NCBI GenBank assembly: GCA_902780405.1
Contig: CACZFI010000004.1
Coordinates: 1-64,000 of the forward strand
Source of the DNA: an uncultured Lachnospiraceae bacterium
GTDB lineage: Bacteria; Bacillota; Clostridia; Lachnospirales; Lachnospiraceae
Direction: 5' to 3'
Length of the DNA stretch: 64,000 nucleotides
Below the pieces are notes generated by a model, which saw nothing but the letters and a program-made list of their open reading frames with translations, did no database searches and was not told the DNA's origin. The position numbers were made by a program, and so were the translations under genes. This document shows positions 23,965 through 33,909 of this stretch, one piece after another; the first letter of the stretch is position 1, and the number at the start of each line of letters is the position of its first letter.

Positions 23965-24675
23965 TTAAAAAATACGGTATCTGATTCTTTGACTGTTGTT
24001 CTCATTCCAGATCATACACCTGTCGATCAGGCTGTATGACAATTGCGGATATCGCGCGATAAACTCCTGTCTTTCGGCAGGGCGATCCATCACATCTCCC
24101 ACCAGCATCCTCATATCCAGGATCAGTTTTCCTCTTTGTTCTTCGGAAAGCATCCCCAGAATATATCGGCTTCTGTCCGGTAAACGATTGTAAATCTCAC
24201 GCTGCATATAAGCGATATCTATCACCCCAAGATACTCGCTGATGATATCAAACACTGCGTTCTTTTCGCAGTTTGGAATTCCCGCATGCCTTGCAACAAG
24301 CTCGCGGCAGCACTCGGTCAGATCCGGATGTTCGATGTCATAGGTCGAAAGCCCGTATATATGGTAGACATCTTTCAGCATACGCAGGTGAAGCCGTTCC
24401 ATATACTGGCTGTTGTTTAAAACCATCCATATAATGGAATCAAAATCCGCGCCCACGTCACCGTATATCAGAGAATAAGAGCTGTAAACCGCAATGGACA
24501 GCATGAAATCTTCAATGTCATTCTCACTTCCGGTAAAAAAGCAGAGAGATTTCAGTCTGGCCCCCAGGCTCTTGAAGTCATTCTCGGATAGTTCCAGATC
24601 GCTTATGATCCGCACTCGGTTCATCTGTCCCTCGAAATACTTTTGCATTTGCTGCAGGTTGATTTTGTCACTCAT
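23965..24675 (-). CDS. Unknown helical protein
   Basis: 236 aa, with no signal peptide or membrane helix and no motif that I recognise. It is predicted to be mostly helical, with many Met, Leu, Arg and Asp residues and several Cys (CFF, ECCRE, NCEKN). The ATG follows GGAGGAGGG, and the promoter at 24760-24788 overlaps a TGACA...TGTCA palindrome. The coding sequence has base composition like its neighbours. It may be a lineage-restricted regulator or stress protein, but nothing shows this directly. Confidence 0.72.
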   Translation of the reverse strand: MSDKINLQQMQKYFEGQMNRVRIISDLELSENDFKSLGARLKSLCFFTGSENDIEDFMLSIAVYSSYSLIYGDVGADFDSIIWMVLNNSQYMERLHLRMLKDVYHIYGLSTYDIEHPDLTECCRELVARHAGIPNCEKNAVFDIISEYLGVIDIAYMQREIYNRLPDRSRYILGMLSEEQRGKLILDMRMLVGDVMDRPAERQEFIARYPQLSYSLIDRCMIWNENNSQRIRYRIF

Positions 24676-24759
24676 AGGCCCTCCTCCTTTCGCCTACTTC
24701 CGTTGTGTGTGACAAAATGAAGACAAATTCCCCAATTTGCCGTATGAAATTGCAAGACA

Positions 24760-24788
24760 ATTATAATATAGATGACATTTTTTGTCAC
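24760..24788 (-). promoter_or_regulatory. Promoter with palindrome over the -35 (236-aa protein gene)
   Basis: Minus strand: GTGACA (24788-24783), 17-bp spacer, TATAAT (24765-24760). The sequence TGACA-TTTTT-TGTCA (24773-24787) overlaps the -35 and could bind a repressor. Confidence 0.65.
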
Positions 24789-24796
24789 TATAATCA

Positions 24797-24836
24797 CAAA
24801 AAAAGACGAAAGCATTTCGCATTTTCGTCTTTTTGC
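24797..24836 (-). terminator. Terminator of the HAD hydrolase gene
   Basis: AAAAGACGAAA / TTTCGTCTTTT stem followed on the minus strand by a run of seven T. Confidence 0.88.
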
Positions 24837-24843
24837 ACAATTT

Positions 24844-25455
24844 TTAATCGATTTTGATGTCTAGTTTTTTGAATTCCCCAATCATGTTATCATAACCGGT
24901 GAACAAAATCCCCTTCATCCCAAGGCTGTTCGCCGCTTCGACATTCGTATCACGGTCATCCACAAAGACACATTCCGAAAGATCAAGCCCGAAACGTTCG
25001 GTAAGCAGTCTGTAAATCGCCGGATCCGGCTTGGCCAGCTTCTCCTTCGCAGAGATGATATAGCCGTCCATCTCCGGGAGAAATTGGAACTTGGCCCAGT
25101 GCATATCCGACATCTCATCCGGATAATTGGAAAGCGCATATACGGAAAGCCCTGCTGACTTAAGCTTTTGCACCAGCGGTTTTGCATAATCATACTCGCG
25201 CACGATATCCGCTATCCCGTCCCAGAATCTTCCGATCTCATCCGCATACTGAGGAAATGCTTCCGTGAAATGCTTCCGTGCATCTTCGTTATTATAGATG
25301 CCGAGATCCATCTCATGCCAGAAATCCGTAAGAACCATCTGCTCGGCAAAGAATCTGATCTCCTCGTCGGAAAGACCCAGATCTTTCATATAGTCCATAT
25401 AGCGAAAATGGATCAAAACATCTCCTACATCAAAAATAACATTTTTAATACCCAT
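24844..25455 (-). CDS. HAD-superfamily hydrolase (YihX-like)
   Basis: 203 aa. The four HAD motifs are visible: FDVGDV (nucleophile D9), the Ser of ALSNYP, the Lys of KLAKPDP, and VDDRDTNVEAA. Asp+2 is Gly, as in the YihX/alpha-glucose-1-phosphatase group, where the second acid of the standard DxD is replaced. A helical cap lies between motifs 1 and 2. Likely a sugar- or nucleotide-phosphate phosphatase; the substrate is not predictable. Confidence 0.88.
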   Translation of the reverse strand: MGIKNVIFDVGDVLIHFRYMDYMKDLGLSDEEIRFFAEQMVLTDFWHEMDLGIYNNEDARKHFTEAFPQYADEIGRFWDGIADIVREYDYAKPLVQKLKSAGLSVYALSNYPDEMSDMHWAKFQFLPEMDGYIISAKEKLAKPDPAIYRLLTERFGLDLSECVFVDDRDTNVEAANSLGMKGILFTGYDNMIGEFKKLDIKID

Positions 25456-25688
25456 GTATATGTCCTCTTTTCCGTCGTTTCCGAAAATTATATCTGAAAC
25501 GCGTCATTATGTAAACTAATGATCATTCTATAATCCTCGTATTTTTTCTTTCTTCTACGTTTCCTAACGGTGTCATGTTGCACACAACCGGTTACATTTT
25601 TCATGCATATTGCCACCGCATTACAGGTAGTATTATAGACCGAAAATGTGTATAATTACAATAGAGATTTGTGTTCAGGGGGAGAACC

Positions 25689-26540
25689 ATGTCACAGTAT
25701 CAGGTAGATTCTATATATCATATTTTAGACCTTGCCGGAAGCATGGGACTTCCCTTGGAAGACATGCATTTTATCATCGGCAGGAACACCGACACACCTC
25801 AGTGCTTCGGTATCTACGAGGACACCGCTACCGGAGAATTTGTTGTCTACAAGAACAAAACCGATGGTACTCACGTGGAGCATTATCGCGGCACGGATGA
25901 AGCGTATGCTGCCCAGCAGATCTGGGATAAACTCGAATCAGAGATCGCCAAGCGCAGGTCCGCCTACGGAGGAGCAATCGCCAAAGGTGCTCCCGTGCAC
26001 CGCGACGTATACCTCGGCCACAAGATGGAGCAAGTACAAAGACAGCCCCGGCCCCCGAAAAACCGCACCCCGCGCAGACGCAGGAAGAGATTCAACTACA
26101 CGATTCTGATCTATACTGTGGTCATTCTCTCCTGTCTTGCGATCGCTATTGCGGACAAGAAACAGAAAAGCCACCTGCGGAACGGATACTACACCCATCG
26201 CGGAGATGTCTACTATCAGCAAAGCGGCAACTGGTACTACTACGATGACGCAATTGATGATTGGGAGCCCTACTATGACGCCGACGACTGGTATGACGAC
26301 ACGTACGACTACGATGACGATTACTATGGCAGCTACTACACATTTGACAACGAAGACAGTGCATTTTATTCCTCGGAGTTCTACGTAGATGACAGCCGCA
26401 GTTATGACTACGGCAGCAGCTACGATTACGACGATGACTACGACTACGATTATGACTACGACGATGATTATGATTACGACTGGGACAGCGATTGGGATAG
26501 CTGGGACAGTTGGGACACGGATTGGGACAGTGACTGGTAA
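25689..26540 (+). CDS. Membrane protein with Tyr/Asp/Trp-rich extracellular tail
   Basis: 283 aa from an ATG behind GGGGGAG. Residues 1 to about 115 form a soluble domain, then a Pro/Arg-rich basic stretch (PRRRRKR, about 128-134) and one membrane segment (about 137-156). The positive-inside rule puts the N-terminus in the cytoplasm and the tail outside. The tail (about 166-283) is low complexity: WYYYDD, DYDYDYDDD and then SDWDSWDSWDTDWDSDW repeats. Runs of alternating acidic and aromatic residues could bind metal, carbohydrate or wall polymers; this is inference. It lies 39 bases ahead of an EAL phosphodiesterase gene with no terminator between, so the two are probably cotranscribed. Confidence 0.8.
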   Translation: MSQYQVDSIYHILDLAGSMGLPLEDMHFIIGRNTDTPQCFGIYEDTATGEFVVYKNKTDGTHVEHYRGTDEAYAAQQIWDKLESEIAKRRSAYGGAIAKGAPVHRDVYLGHKMEQVQRQPRPPKNRTPRRRRKRFNYTILIYTVVILSCLAIAIADKKQKSHLRNGYYTHRGDVYYQQSGNWYYYDDAIDDWEPYYDADDWYDDTYDYDDDYYGSYYTFDNEDSAFYSSEFYVDDSRSYDYGSSYDYDDDYDYDYDYDDDYDYDWDSDWDSWDSWDTDWDSDW

Positions 26541-26579
26541 GTCAGTTTTTACACATCTTATTAGAAAGGAGGGGACACT

Positions 26580-28463
26580 ATGAATATCGAAATGCAATTC
26601 TGCGGATTGGCCATCAATCTGACCTTGATTCTGTTCTTCTTAAGACATTCCAAAGTAGGACTTATCAATGAGCGTATTTTCTGTGCCGCCCTTATTTCCA
26701 ATACAGCCAGCATTATACTGGATATCGTATCTGTCCTTTCCATATATTACACCGATTATTATTCCGAACTTGCGAGGACAACCCTGTGTAAGCTGTACCT
26801 GATCATGCTCGTGTTGAATTCCTACATCAGCTACATCTACTCCCTTCACGATGTCAGAAAGCTGTATACGAATTTTAAACTGCATGCTGTGATCGGCTTT
26901 GTTGCCATCATATCCTGCATCGTGATCAGCGCACTTCCGATCAGTTTTGTTTCAAACGAAGAGTATGTATACAGCCGCGGGCCGGCCGTGGAGGCAACCT
27001 ATGTCACCGCCCCCCTATTCATCCTTCTGACACTGCTCACCACCGTATTATACGGCAAATACATGAACTCCCACCGAAAGAATGCCATCCGCATCTGGAT
27101 GATTCTCGAGATCATCGCAGCTGTCATTCAGTTTATGCATCCCAAGATCCTGCTTGTGGGATTTGCCTGCTCCATCGGTATTCTCATTCTCTACGCAGAG
27201 TTAGAGAATCCCGAGGCCAATCAGGACCGTATGACCGGAGTGTTCTCCAAAAAGACGCTCAACGCATACTTAAAACAGTTGTATGCCACACATAAAAAAT
27301 TCTCTGTTATTGTCATCTGTACCGGAGACGACTGGCATATGGACAGTGAGACCGAGCGCGCCGCCCTGATCGAGATGACGGAATTCCTCCGTGCATTTCC
27401 TCATGCCAAGCTGTTCAGAGGCACCGCCAATGACTTTTTCCTGATCTATCCTTCCAACAGCAACGGAACCCACGAGATTGAAAGCGGTTTCAATCTGGAC
27501 ATCATCCGGAAGCGTTATGAAGAGCTTTGGGCGGACGATCGCGCCGTAAAAGCCTTCTTCCTCTACGCCGTGGACGGTTGGGTTGTGGACAACGCAGACG
27601 AGCTTCTCACGGTTTACCAGTATTATCGCGAAGGCACAACAGACAAACGCACCACCATCAATCTTGACAAGTCCACCGTCAGCCAGATCCACGACTACCA
27701 CAATATGGTAAAAGAGATCAAGCAGGCGATCACTGATGACCGCATTGAAGTCTTCTACCAGCCGATCTACTCCGTGCACGAAAGCAAATTTGTCTCCGCC
27801 GAAGCACTTGCGCGTATGCGTAATGCCGAAGGCGATATGGTAATGCCGGGCAAATTCATCCCCGTTGCAGAGGAGAACGGACTGATCGAGCAGATCGGTG
27901 AGCGCGTATTTGAAAAGACCTGCCATATACTGGCGAACAGCGACATCCTCTCCTGCGGTATCAAGTACATCGAGGTGAACCTGTCCGTAGCACAGTGCGA
28001 GAACAAACATCTCGCATCCAACTACCACTCCATTATGAGCAGACACAATCTCTCACCCGACTCCATCAACTTGGAGATCACCGAGACATCCACACTGACG
28101 CAGCGTCATATCCTTTTGGACAACATGCATCAGCTTCGCGAGATCGGTTGCAGTTTCTCACTGGATGATTTCGGTACCGGCGAGTCCAACCTCAACTACA
28201 TCGTGGATATGCCCGTTGACATTGTGAAATTCGATCGTACCATGACACAGGAATATTTCCGAAACGACCGCGCGAAGGTTGTCATGTCCGCTACGGTCCG
28301 CATGATCAAAGAACTCGGCTTAAAGATCGTAGCCGAGGGAATAGAAACTGCGGAAGAGCTTGAAAGCATGAAGGCACTGGGTGTGGATTACATCCAGGGC
28401 TACTACTTCTCCAAGCCGCTCCCGCAGAGTGAGTTTTATAACTTTATTCAGTCCAAGAACTAG
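26580..28463 (+). CDS. Membrane-bound c-di-GMP phosphodiesterase (degenerate GGDEF + EAL)
   Basis: 627 aa. The N-terminal part (about 1-215) has six or seven hydrophobic helices. A GGDEF-like domain (about 220-380) lacks a recognisable GGDEF signature. The EAL domain (about 385-627) keeps the catalytic set: AEALAR with E408, DDFGTG (529-534), AEGIE (E586) and QGYYFSKPL near the end. It should hydrolyse c-di-GMP. GAAAGGAGG precedes the ATG. It pairs with the Tyr/Asp-tail gene, and its stop is only two bases from the stop of the convergent kinase gene, with no terminator. Confidence 0.92.
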   Translation: MNIEMQFCGLAINLTLILFFLRHSKVGLINERIFCAALISNTASIILDIVSVLSIYYTDYYSELARTTLCKLYLIMLVLNSYISYIYSLHDVRKLYTNFKLHAVIGFVAIISCIVISALPISFVSNEEYVYSRGPAVEATYVTAPLFILLTLLTTVLYGKYMNSHRKNAIRIWMILEIIAAVIQFMHPKILLVGFACSIGILILYAELENPEANQDRMTGVFSKKTLNAYLKQLYATHKKFSVIVICTGDDWHMDSETERAALIEMTEFLRAFPHAKLFRGTANDFFLIYPSNSNGTHEIESGFNLDIIRKRYEELWADDRAVKAFFLYAVDGWVVDNADELLTVYQYYREGTTDKRTTINLDKSTVSQIHDYHNMVKEIKQAITDDRIEVFYQPIYSVHESKFVSAEALARMRNAEGDMVMPGKFIPVAEENGLIEQIGERVFEKTCHILANSDILSCGIKYIEVNLSVAQCENKHLASNYHSIMSRHNLSPDSINLEITETSTLTQRHILLDNMHQLREIGCSFSLDDFGTGESNLNYIVDMPVDIVKFDRTMTQEYFRNDRAKVVMSATVRMIKELGLKIVAEGIETAEELESMKALGVDYIQGYYFSKPLPQSEFYNFIQSKN

Positions 28464-28465
28464 AC

Positions 28466-30130
28466 TTACACATCGAAGCATCCGCCTCCGACAAACTCAC
28501 GTAAGATGGAATTCATCGGGACATGTGTCACGTCCATTCCCACAAAATAATCAAGGAACTTCAACAAGCGTTTTGCCTCGTAGTACTCAAAGGAATCTCT
28601 GGGTACTGCGAAGAGCAAAGGCTCCGCAAACTGCTTGATCACAGAAAGTTCGTAAATCAGCGCCGAGTTGAACATAGCATCTGCCTCTTCCTGGAAGGGG
28701 AAGATGTTTTTTTCTTCGCCTCTTCGAACCGAATCCCACATAGCAATCGTATCCTGCGCCGTGTTGCCTCTGGTTCTCGCATCTCGAACGATGCGTCGGA
28801 TCAATCGTCCGTCCGTCGTAGGTATGCGGTTATGCTCATCGATATTGAGCTGCGTCAGGGCACTGATGTACACCTTGAACTTGTCATCGTTGGGAATCTT
28901 CTCTGTCATCTTGGGATTCAAGGCGTGAATACCCTCGGCGACAAGCACATCCGTCGGTGCAAGCTGCATCATCTTTCCCTTATACTCTTTCTTTCCGATG
29001 GTGAAGTTGAACGTGGGAATCTCCACTTTCTCACCGGCCAACAGTCTGGTCACATGCTCATTGAAAAGCGTAAGGTCCATCGCACCGAGGCACTCGAAAT
29101 CATAGTTCCCGTTCTCATCCTTCGGTGTCTGCTCACGCTCCACAAAGTAATTGTCAAGCGCCAGCGGATAAGGGCGAAGTCCGTGTGCTCTAAGCTGTAC
29201 GGACAGTCTGTGTGAAAATGTCGTCTTACCGGAAGACGAAGGTCCTGCGATCAATACGAAACGTTTGCCACGCTCCTTGATCATATCCGCAATCTCCGCG
29301 ATCTGCTTCTCCTGCAATGCCTCCTGCACCAGCATCAGCTCTTTGATCTCTCCGGTCGTGATGGTCTCGTTTAATTCACCGACATTGCTTACATGCAGCG
29401 TCTTACTCCATTCGTCGGAGCTTTTTAATACGTGGAAGAGTTTCTCGTATGCAACAAACTCGGGAACGACGTCCGGATTGGATTTGTCAGGTACCACAAG
29501 CACGAAACCGTCATCATAGGGGATCATGTCAAAGCACTTCAGATAACCCGTCGAGGGTACCATATAGCCGTAGAAGTAATCCTCATATCCGTCCAAGCTG
29601 TACATATTGGCCTTGGACACACGGCGGAACTTAAAGAGCTTCTCTTTATCTTCCATGCCCTGTCTTGCAAATCTGCGGATCGCTTCGTCCGTAGCCACGG
29701 ATTCCTTCACAATCTTCATATCCAGGTATGCGAGTTCTTCCATCCTGGCCTTTACATTCTCAATCAGTTTATCCGTAAGCTCGACCTCATCGGAGATCAA
29801 CCGGCAGAAGTATCCCTTGCCAATGGAATACATGACATTGACGCGATGGTTTGCGACGTTGCCGAGTACATCCGCAAAAGCCTTCACCATCAGAAGCGTC
29901 AGGCTTCGTTTATAGGTGTCCATACCCATCACCGTGTTCTTGCCGATGAGTTCTACCTCACAGTCACGGTCCAAAAGCACACCGAGCTCGGAAAGCTTTT
30001 TGTCCCGGAAGGCAAGCACATACTTGAATCTGTCCTCCTGCGGGAGTGCCGTCTTGATCAGCTCCGTGATCGTGGTGAACTTATCCACACTGTAGGTCTG
30101 TCCGTTTAGCTTTACTTGAATCTTGTCCAT
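28466..30130 (-). CDS. TGS domain-uridine kinase-like nucleoside kinase
   Basis: 554 aa. The N-terminus is a TGS domain (about 1-65), then a threonyl-tRNA-synthetase-like second domain with the characteristic HRVNVMYSIGKGYFC segment, then a uridine kinase/PRK-type P-loop domain with GPSSSGKTTF near residue 300 and the DNYFVERE segment. The same architecture is common in Clostridia and Thermotoga; its substrate is not firmly known. It is the last gene of the dgt-dnaG-rpoD-trmK group, 15 bases after trmK. Confidence 0.92.
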   Translation of the reverse strand: MDKIQVKLNGQTYSVDKFTTITELIKTALPQEDRFKYVLAFRDKKLSELGVLLDRDCEVELIGKNTVMGMDTYKRSLTLLMVKAFADVLGNVANHRVNVMYSIGKGYFCRLISDEVELTDKLIENVKARMEELAYLDMKIVKESVATDEAIRRFARQGMEDKEKLFKFRRVSKANMYSLDGYEDYFYGYMVPSTGYLKCFDMIPYDDGFVLVVPDKSNPDVVPEFVAYEKLFHVLKSSDEWSKTLHVSNVGELNETITTGEIKELMLVQEALQEKQIAEIADMIKERGKRFVLIAGPSSSGKTTFSHRLSVQLRAHGLRPYPLALDNYFVEREQTPKDENGNYDFECLGAMDLTLFNEHVTRLLAGEKVEIPTFNFTIGKKEYKGKMMQLAPTDVLVAEGIHALNPKMTEKIPNDDKFKVYISALTQLNIDEHNRIPTTDGRLIRRIVRDARTRGNTAQDTIAMWDSVRRGEEKNIFPFQEEADAMFNSALIYELSVIKQFAEPLLFAVPRDSFEYYEAKRLLKFLDYFVGMDVTHVPMNSILREFVGGGCFDV

Positions 30131-30145
30131 ACTCTGTACCCCCTG

Positions 30146-30853
30146 TTATATTTCAATGATCTTTCGCATCTCTTCATACTCCCGTTCAAGTTCCGCAAGT
30201 CTTTCATGGCCTTCGCCCTGCCGGGCAAGTCCGTCACAGATCTTACGGTTTTTCCTGATCAGGTCGCCAACATATTTTAAGAAAACGGGATCTTTTCTCA
30301 TGATGTTGTCTCGACCGAAACGCGCTTCCACCTCCGTAAGCGGCGCACCTTCTCCTGTCGTCGCCGTGATCACGGTGTAGAATTTATGATTGTCCTCAAT
30401 CATCCGCTCACGTCGGATCTCGTAGCCGTTTTGCGTAAGGTAGTATCTGACCCGTTCCGGCTCCGATTGTGGTGAGAGGATCAACCCGATCCCGCCCGCA
30501 AGCACGTCACTGCCGTTTCCGAGGATCTCTTCCATCAGATGTCCGCCCATACCGGCGATCACCGCAACGTCCGCTTCTTTCGGCGCAAGGGGTGAAAGAC
30601 CGTCTCCCATCCGTACACTGATTGTATCCGAAAGTCCGGCTGATGCGATATTGGACCGGGCGATCTGAAGCGGCCCCGGTACGATATCACAGGCAATCAC
30701 ACCTGCAAATGTACCGCTTTCGGCCAGTGCGATAGACACAAATGCGTGATCGCATCCGATATCTGCCGCCACAGGATCCTGCTTCGAAAGTTCTTTTCCG
30801 AGTGCGATGGCAGCATCCGCTATGGTCTGCATTCTGGCAGTCAGACGCGTCAA
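30146..30853 (-). CDS. trmK: tRNA (adenine-N1)-methyltransferase, TrmK family
   Basis: 235 aa. TrmK methylates A22 of tRNA. The SAM-binding loop is [16 protein letters not shown] and motif IV is [18 protein letters not shown] start at 30853 is well supported: AGGAGG lies 7 bases upstream and the codon overlaps the rpoD stop as TTGA. An in-frame ATG at 30832 is the alternative. B. subtilis has the same sigA-trmK order, which supports the name. Confidence 0.92.
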   Translation of the reverse strand: MTRLTARMQTIADAAIALGKELSKQDPVAADIGCDHAFVSIALAESGTFAGVIACDIVPGPLQIARSNIASAGLSDTISVRMGDGLSPLAPKEADVAVIAGMGGHLMEEILGNGSDVLAGGIGLILSPQSEPERVRYYLTQNGYEIRRERMIEDNHKFYTVITATTGEGAPLTEVEARFGRDNIMRKDPVFLKYVGDLIRKNRKICDGLARQGEGHERLAELEREYEEMRKIIEI

Positions 30854-32094
30854 CTGTTCTCCTCCAGATAATCCTTTAACTTTCTGCTGCGGCTCGGATG
30901 ACGAAGCTTACGCAATGCCTTGGCTTCGATCTGACGGATACGCTCTCTGGTCACCTGGAACTCCTTGCCGACTTCCTCGAGTGTACGCGCACGCCCGTCA
31001 TCCAGTCCGAATCTCAGGCGAAGCACCTTCTGCTCTCTTTCCGTAAGCGTTCCGAGAACCTCCACAAGCTGCTCCTTCAGAAGCGTAAAGGCTGCTGCCT
31101 CTGCGGGTACGGGGACATTTTCATCCTGAATGAAATCACCCAGGTGGCTGTCCTCCTCCTCACCGATCGGTGTCTCAAGACTCACCGGCTCCTGAGAGAT
31201 CTTCAAGATCTCACGCACGCGCTCGACAGGAATATCCATCTCCTTTGCGATTTCCTCGGGAAGGGGCTCACGTCCCAGTTCCTGAAGAAGCTGTCTGGAT
31301 ACACGAATCAGCTTGTTGATGGTTTCTACCATATGTACGGGGATACGGATGGTTCTCGCCTGATCTGCGATCGCTCTTGTGATCGCCTGACGGATCCACC
31401 ATGTCGCATAGGTGGAGAACTTGTATCCCTTTCTGTAATCAAACTTTTCAACGGCCTTGATCAGACCGAGATTACCTTCCTGAATCAGGTCTAGGAAGAG
31501 CATACCGCGTCCCACATAACGCTTGGCAATGCTGACCACCAGACGAAGGTTGGCTTCCGCAAGTTTCTTTTTCGCTTCCTCGTCGCCGGCTTCCATACGC
31601 TTTGCGAGCTCGATCTCTTCTTCCGCTGAAAGAAGCGGTACCTTTCCGATCTCCTTCAGGTACATGCGGACAGGATCCTCAATGCTGACACCGTCGGGCA
31701 CGGACAGGTCAATATGCTCAACATCCACCTCAACCTCTTCTTCCGCCTCAAGCATCATCTCATCCGGCTCATCGTCATCATCGTCCGTGATCGCAAGAAT
31801 CTCTACGCCGTTATTCTCAAGGTATTCGAAGATTGCTACCATGCGCTCGGTTGTAAGTTCCATATCCTTCACGCCGGTAAAATGATTGATGATCTCCATA
31901 TCCTCGATCACGTTTTTGTTCTTCTGCGCAACAGCAAGAAGCTCATTCAGACGCTTCATAAAATTCTCATCACTTAACGGATTATCAGCCGGATTCTCCC
32001 CCTCCGGTGCATCCCCTGTATAAGTATCAACGGTCTCAAGCGCATCCTGCTTGATCTCAACCTCTTCCTGTGTCTTTTTCTTTCTTGTAGCCAT
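30850..32094 (-). CDS. rpoD: RNA polymerase primary sigma factor
   Basis: 414 aa. Housekeeping sigma-70 (SigA). A variable acidic N-terminal part (about 1-125) is followed by region 1.2 ([16 protein letters not shown]), region 2 with [17 protein letters not shown] and the [11 protein letters not shown] -10-recognition helix, region 3, and region 4 ending with [19 protein letters not shown]. It follows dnaG in the classical macromolecular-synthesis order. The promoters found in this window match its expected consensus. Confidence 0.98.
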   Translation of the reverse strand: MATRKKKTQEEVEIKQDALETVDTYTGDAPEGENPADNPLSDENFMKRLNELLAVAQKNKNVIEDMEIINHFTGVKDMELTTERMVAIFEYLENNGVEILAITDDDDDEPDEMMLEAEEEVEVDVEHIDLSVPDGVSIEDPVRMYLKEIGKVPLLSAEEEIELAKRMEAGDEEAKKKLAEANLRLVVSIAKRYVGRGMLFLDLIQEGNLGLIKAVEKFDYRKGYKFSTYATWWIRQAITRAIADQARTIRIPVHMVETINKLIRVSRQLLQELGREPLPEEIAKEMDIPVERVREILKISQEPVSLETPIGEEEDSHLGDFIQDENVPVPAEAAAFTLLKEQLVEVLGTLTEREQKVLRLRFGLDDGRARTLEEVGKEFQVTRERIRQIEAKALRKLRHPSRSRKLKDYLEENS

Positions 32095-32127
32095 TTTAAT
32101 AATCTCCTTTTCCTCTCATAATCTATA

Positions 32128-33897
32128 TTAAAGCCGTATATGAAGCTTGTCGATTCCGGATTTCTCCCGAATCAGTTCCGGCATTCTGGTCAGGTCTCCC
32201 TCAGAGAGTTCCCTGTCGATCCGCTCCGTTTTCACGCGCTTCACGATATCATTTAAGGCCTTTTCTCTCTCTTCCGGACCGGTCTCCTCCGGCAGTTCCG
32301 CCTGGATCACGGCAGCCGCAAAACGCTGTTTGTCCGGCTCGGTGAAGATATCCACAAGAGCTGCGGGATTGACCACACCGTTCTTTCTGTACTGTTCGAA
32401 AAGTGCATGTGCGATATCTTTATATCCCTCGCCGGGGAAGTCCTCCTCGGAGATGATACCGTCAAGTTTCTCAAACAGCCCGGTGTCGTTCACCATCCAT
32501 GTCAAAAGCAGTCCGTAAGACTTTTCCTGCTCAAATGCAGAGGCTTTTTTCTCACGCTCCGGTTTTGTTTCGCGCATCACTTCATCCGCCAGCCTTCTCT
32601 CCTCGGCCGCAGTGCCGTATTCACGCACCTGCTGCTTTAATCCGTCACGGTCCAGCCTGTAGGTCTCAGCAATGGAATCAATATAATTATGCCTTGTCAT
32701 GGCATCCTCGATGGTGGAGAGAATCCTGGCAACCTCTCTTCCGAAACGGCTCTTGTCCTCGGGATCCGAAAGTCTGAAATTCTTCGAAGCCGTATCCACC
32801 GCAAAGACGATACCGGGTTTTGCGTCCCGGAGGCGCTCTTCGAAGGCTTCACGTCCGAGTGCTTTGATGAATTCATCCGGGTCTTTGTGGGGTTTTAAAT
32901 CGATCACGCGTGTCGAAAGACCGACTTCCCTGCATATATCGATGGCTTTAAGGGCCGCCTTCGTTCCTGCCTCGTCGCTGTCGTAAGCCAGATAAACCTC
33001 CTCGGTGTAGCGCTTCACCAGGCCCGCATGTCCGAGCGTCACTGCCGTGCCGAGCGTTGCGGTCGCATTGTCAAAGCCTGCCTGATGCATGGCGATCACG
33101 TCCATGTAGCCCTCGCAGAGGATGATCCCCCGTCGCTTGGAGCGCCTTGCGAGATTCATAGCAAAGAGATTCCGACTCTTGTCAAAGACCGCAGTCGCCT
33201 TGGTATTTACATACTTCGGCTTTCCATCTCCGAGGACTCTTCCGCCGAAGGCGATCACCTTGCCGTTGATATCGGTGATCGGAACCATCACCCGATTCCA
33301 GAAGCAGTCCGTCGCTCCCTTTTGCTCGGAGATATCGATCAGGCCCGCATCACGGATATCACTGTCCTTGTAGCCCTTCCCGGAAAGATACTTATATAAG
33401 TCGTTCTCATAGATATCCGAGTATCCGAGTCCAAAGGATGTAATGGTCTCGTCCGAAAGCCCGCGTTCGTGGAAGTAATCAAGCCCCTTCTTACCGTGAG
33501 ACGTCTTGGTGAGCAGGTAGTGAAAGTAGCCCGCGGCCGTTCGGTTGATCTCTTTTAAAAGCTGTTTTTTATTCTGTTCACGCCGTTCTGTCTCGGAAAG
33601 CTGCTGCTCCGGAAGAGAGATTCCGCTCCTGTCCGCCAGCTGTCTGATTGCTTCGGGAAATGTGAGATTGTCATATTCCATAAGGAATGTAAAGACATTT
33701 CCGGCAGCACCGCATCCGAAGCAATGGTAAACCTGCTTCTCCTTACTCACGTAGAAGGAAGGTGTTTTCTCGTGATGGAACGGACAGCAGGCCGAGTAGG
33801 ACGTGCCTTTTTGTTTGAGGGAAACGTAGCTTCCGATGATGTCCACAATATCGGACCGGCTGCGCACCTCTTCGATGATTTCATCTGAATAGTACAA
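32128..33897 (-). CDS. dnaG: DNA primase
   Basis: 589 aa. Makes RNA primers at the replication fork. It has an N-terminal CHC2 zinc-binding domain (CCPFHHEKTPSF...CFGCG), a catalytic core with the Toprim glutamate in EGYMDVIAM and DSDEAG, and a helicase-binding C-terminus. The start codon is TTG at 33897, supported by GGAGG 7 bases upstream. It lies 12 bases after dgt. Confidence 0.97.
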   Translation of the reverse strand: MYYSDEIIEEVRSRSDIVDIIGSYVSLKQKGTSYSACCPFHHEKTPSFYVSKEKQVYHCFGCGAAGNVFTFLMEYDNLTFPEAIRQLADRSGISLPEQQLSETERREQNKKQLLKEINRTAAGYFHYLLTKTSHGKKGLDYFHERGLSDETITSFGLGYSDIYENDLYKYLSGKGYKDSDIRDAGLIDISEQKGATDCFWNRVMVPITDINGKVIAFGGRVLGDGKPKYVNTKATAVFDKSRNLFAMNLARRSKRRGIILCEGYMDVIAMHQAGFDNATATLGTAVTLGHAGLVKRYTEEVYLAYDSDEAGTKAALKAIDICREVGLSTRVIDLKPHKDPDEFIKALGREAFEERLRDAKPGIVFAVDTASKNFRLSDPEDKSRFGREVARILSTIEDAMTRHNYIDSIAETYRLDRDGLKQQVREYGTAAEERRLADEVMRETKPEREKKASAFEQEKSYGLLLTWMVNDTGLFEKLDGIISEEDFPGEGYKDIAHALFEQYRKNGVVNPAALVDIFTEPDKQRFAAAVIQAELPEETGPEEREKALNDIVKRVKTERIDRELSEGDLTRMPELIREKSGIDKLHIRL

Positions 33898-33909
33898 GAT
33901 TATGCCTCC

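Noticed and set aside
26137-26597. Thr/Met-rich plus-strand frame and Val/Ile-rich minus-strand frame
   Set aside because: Both are shadows of the Tyr/Asp repeat codons (GAC/TAC) of the real gene.
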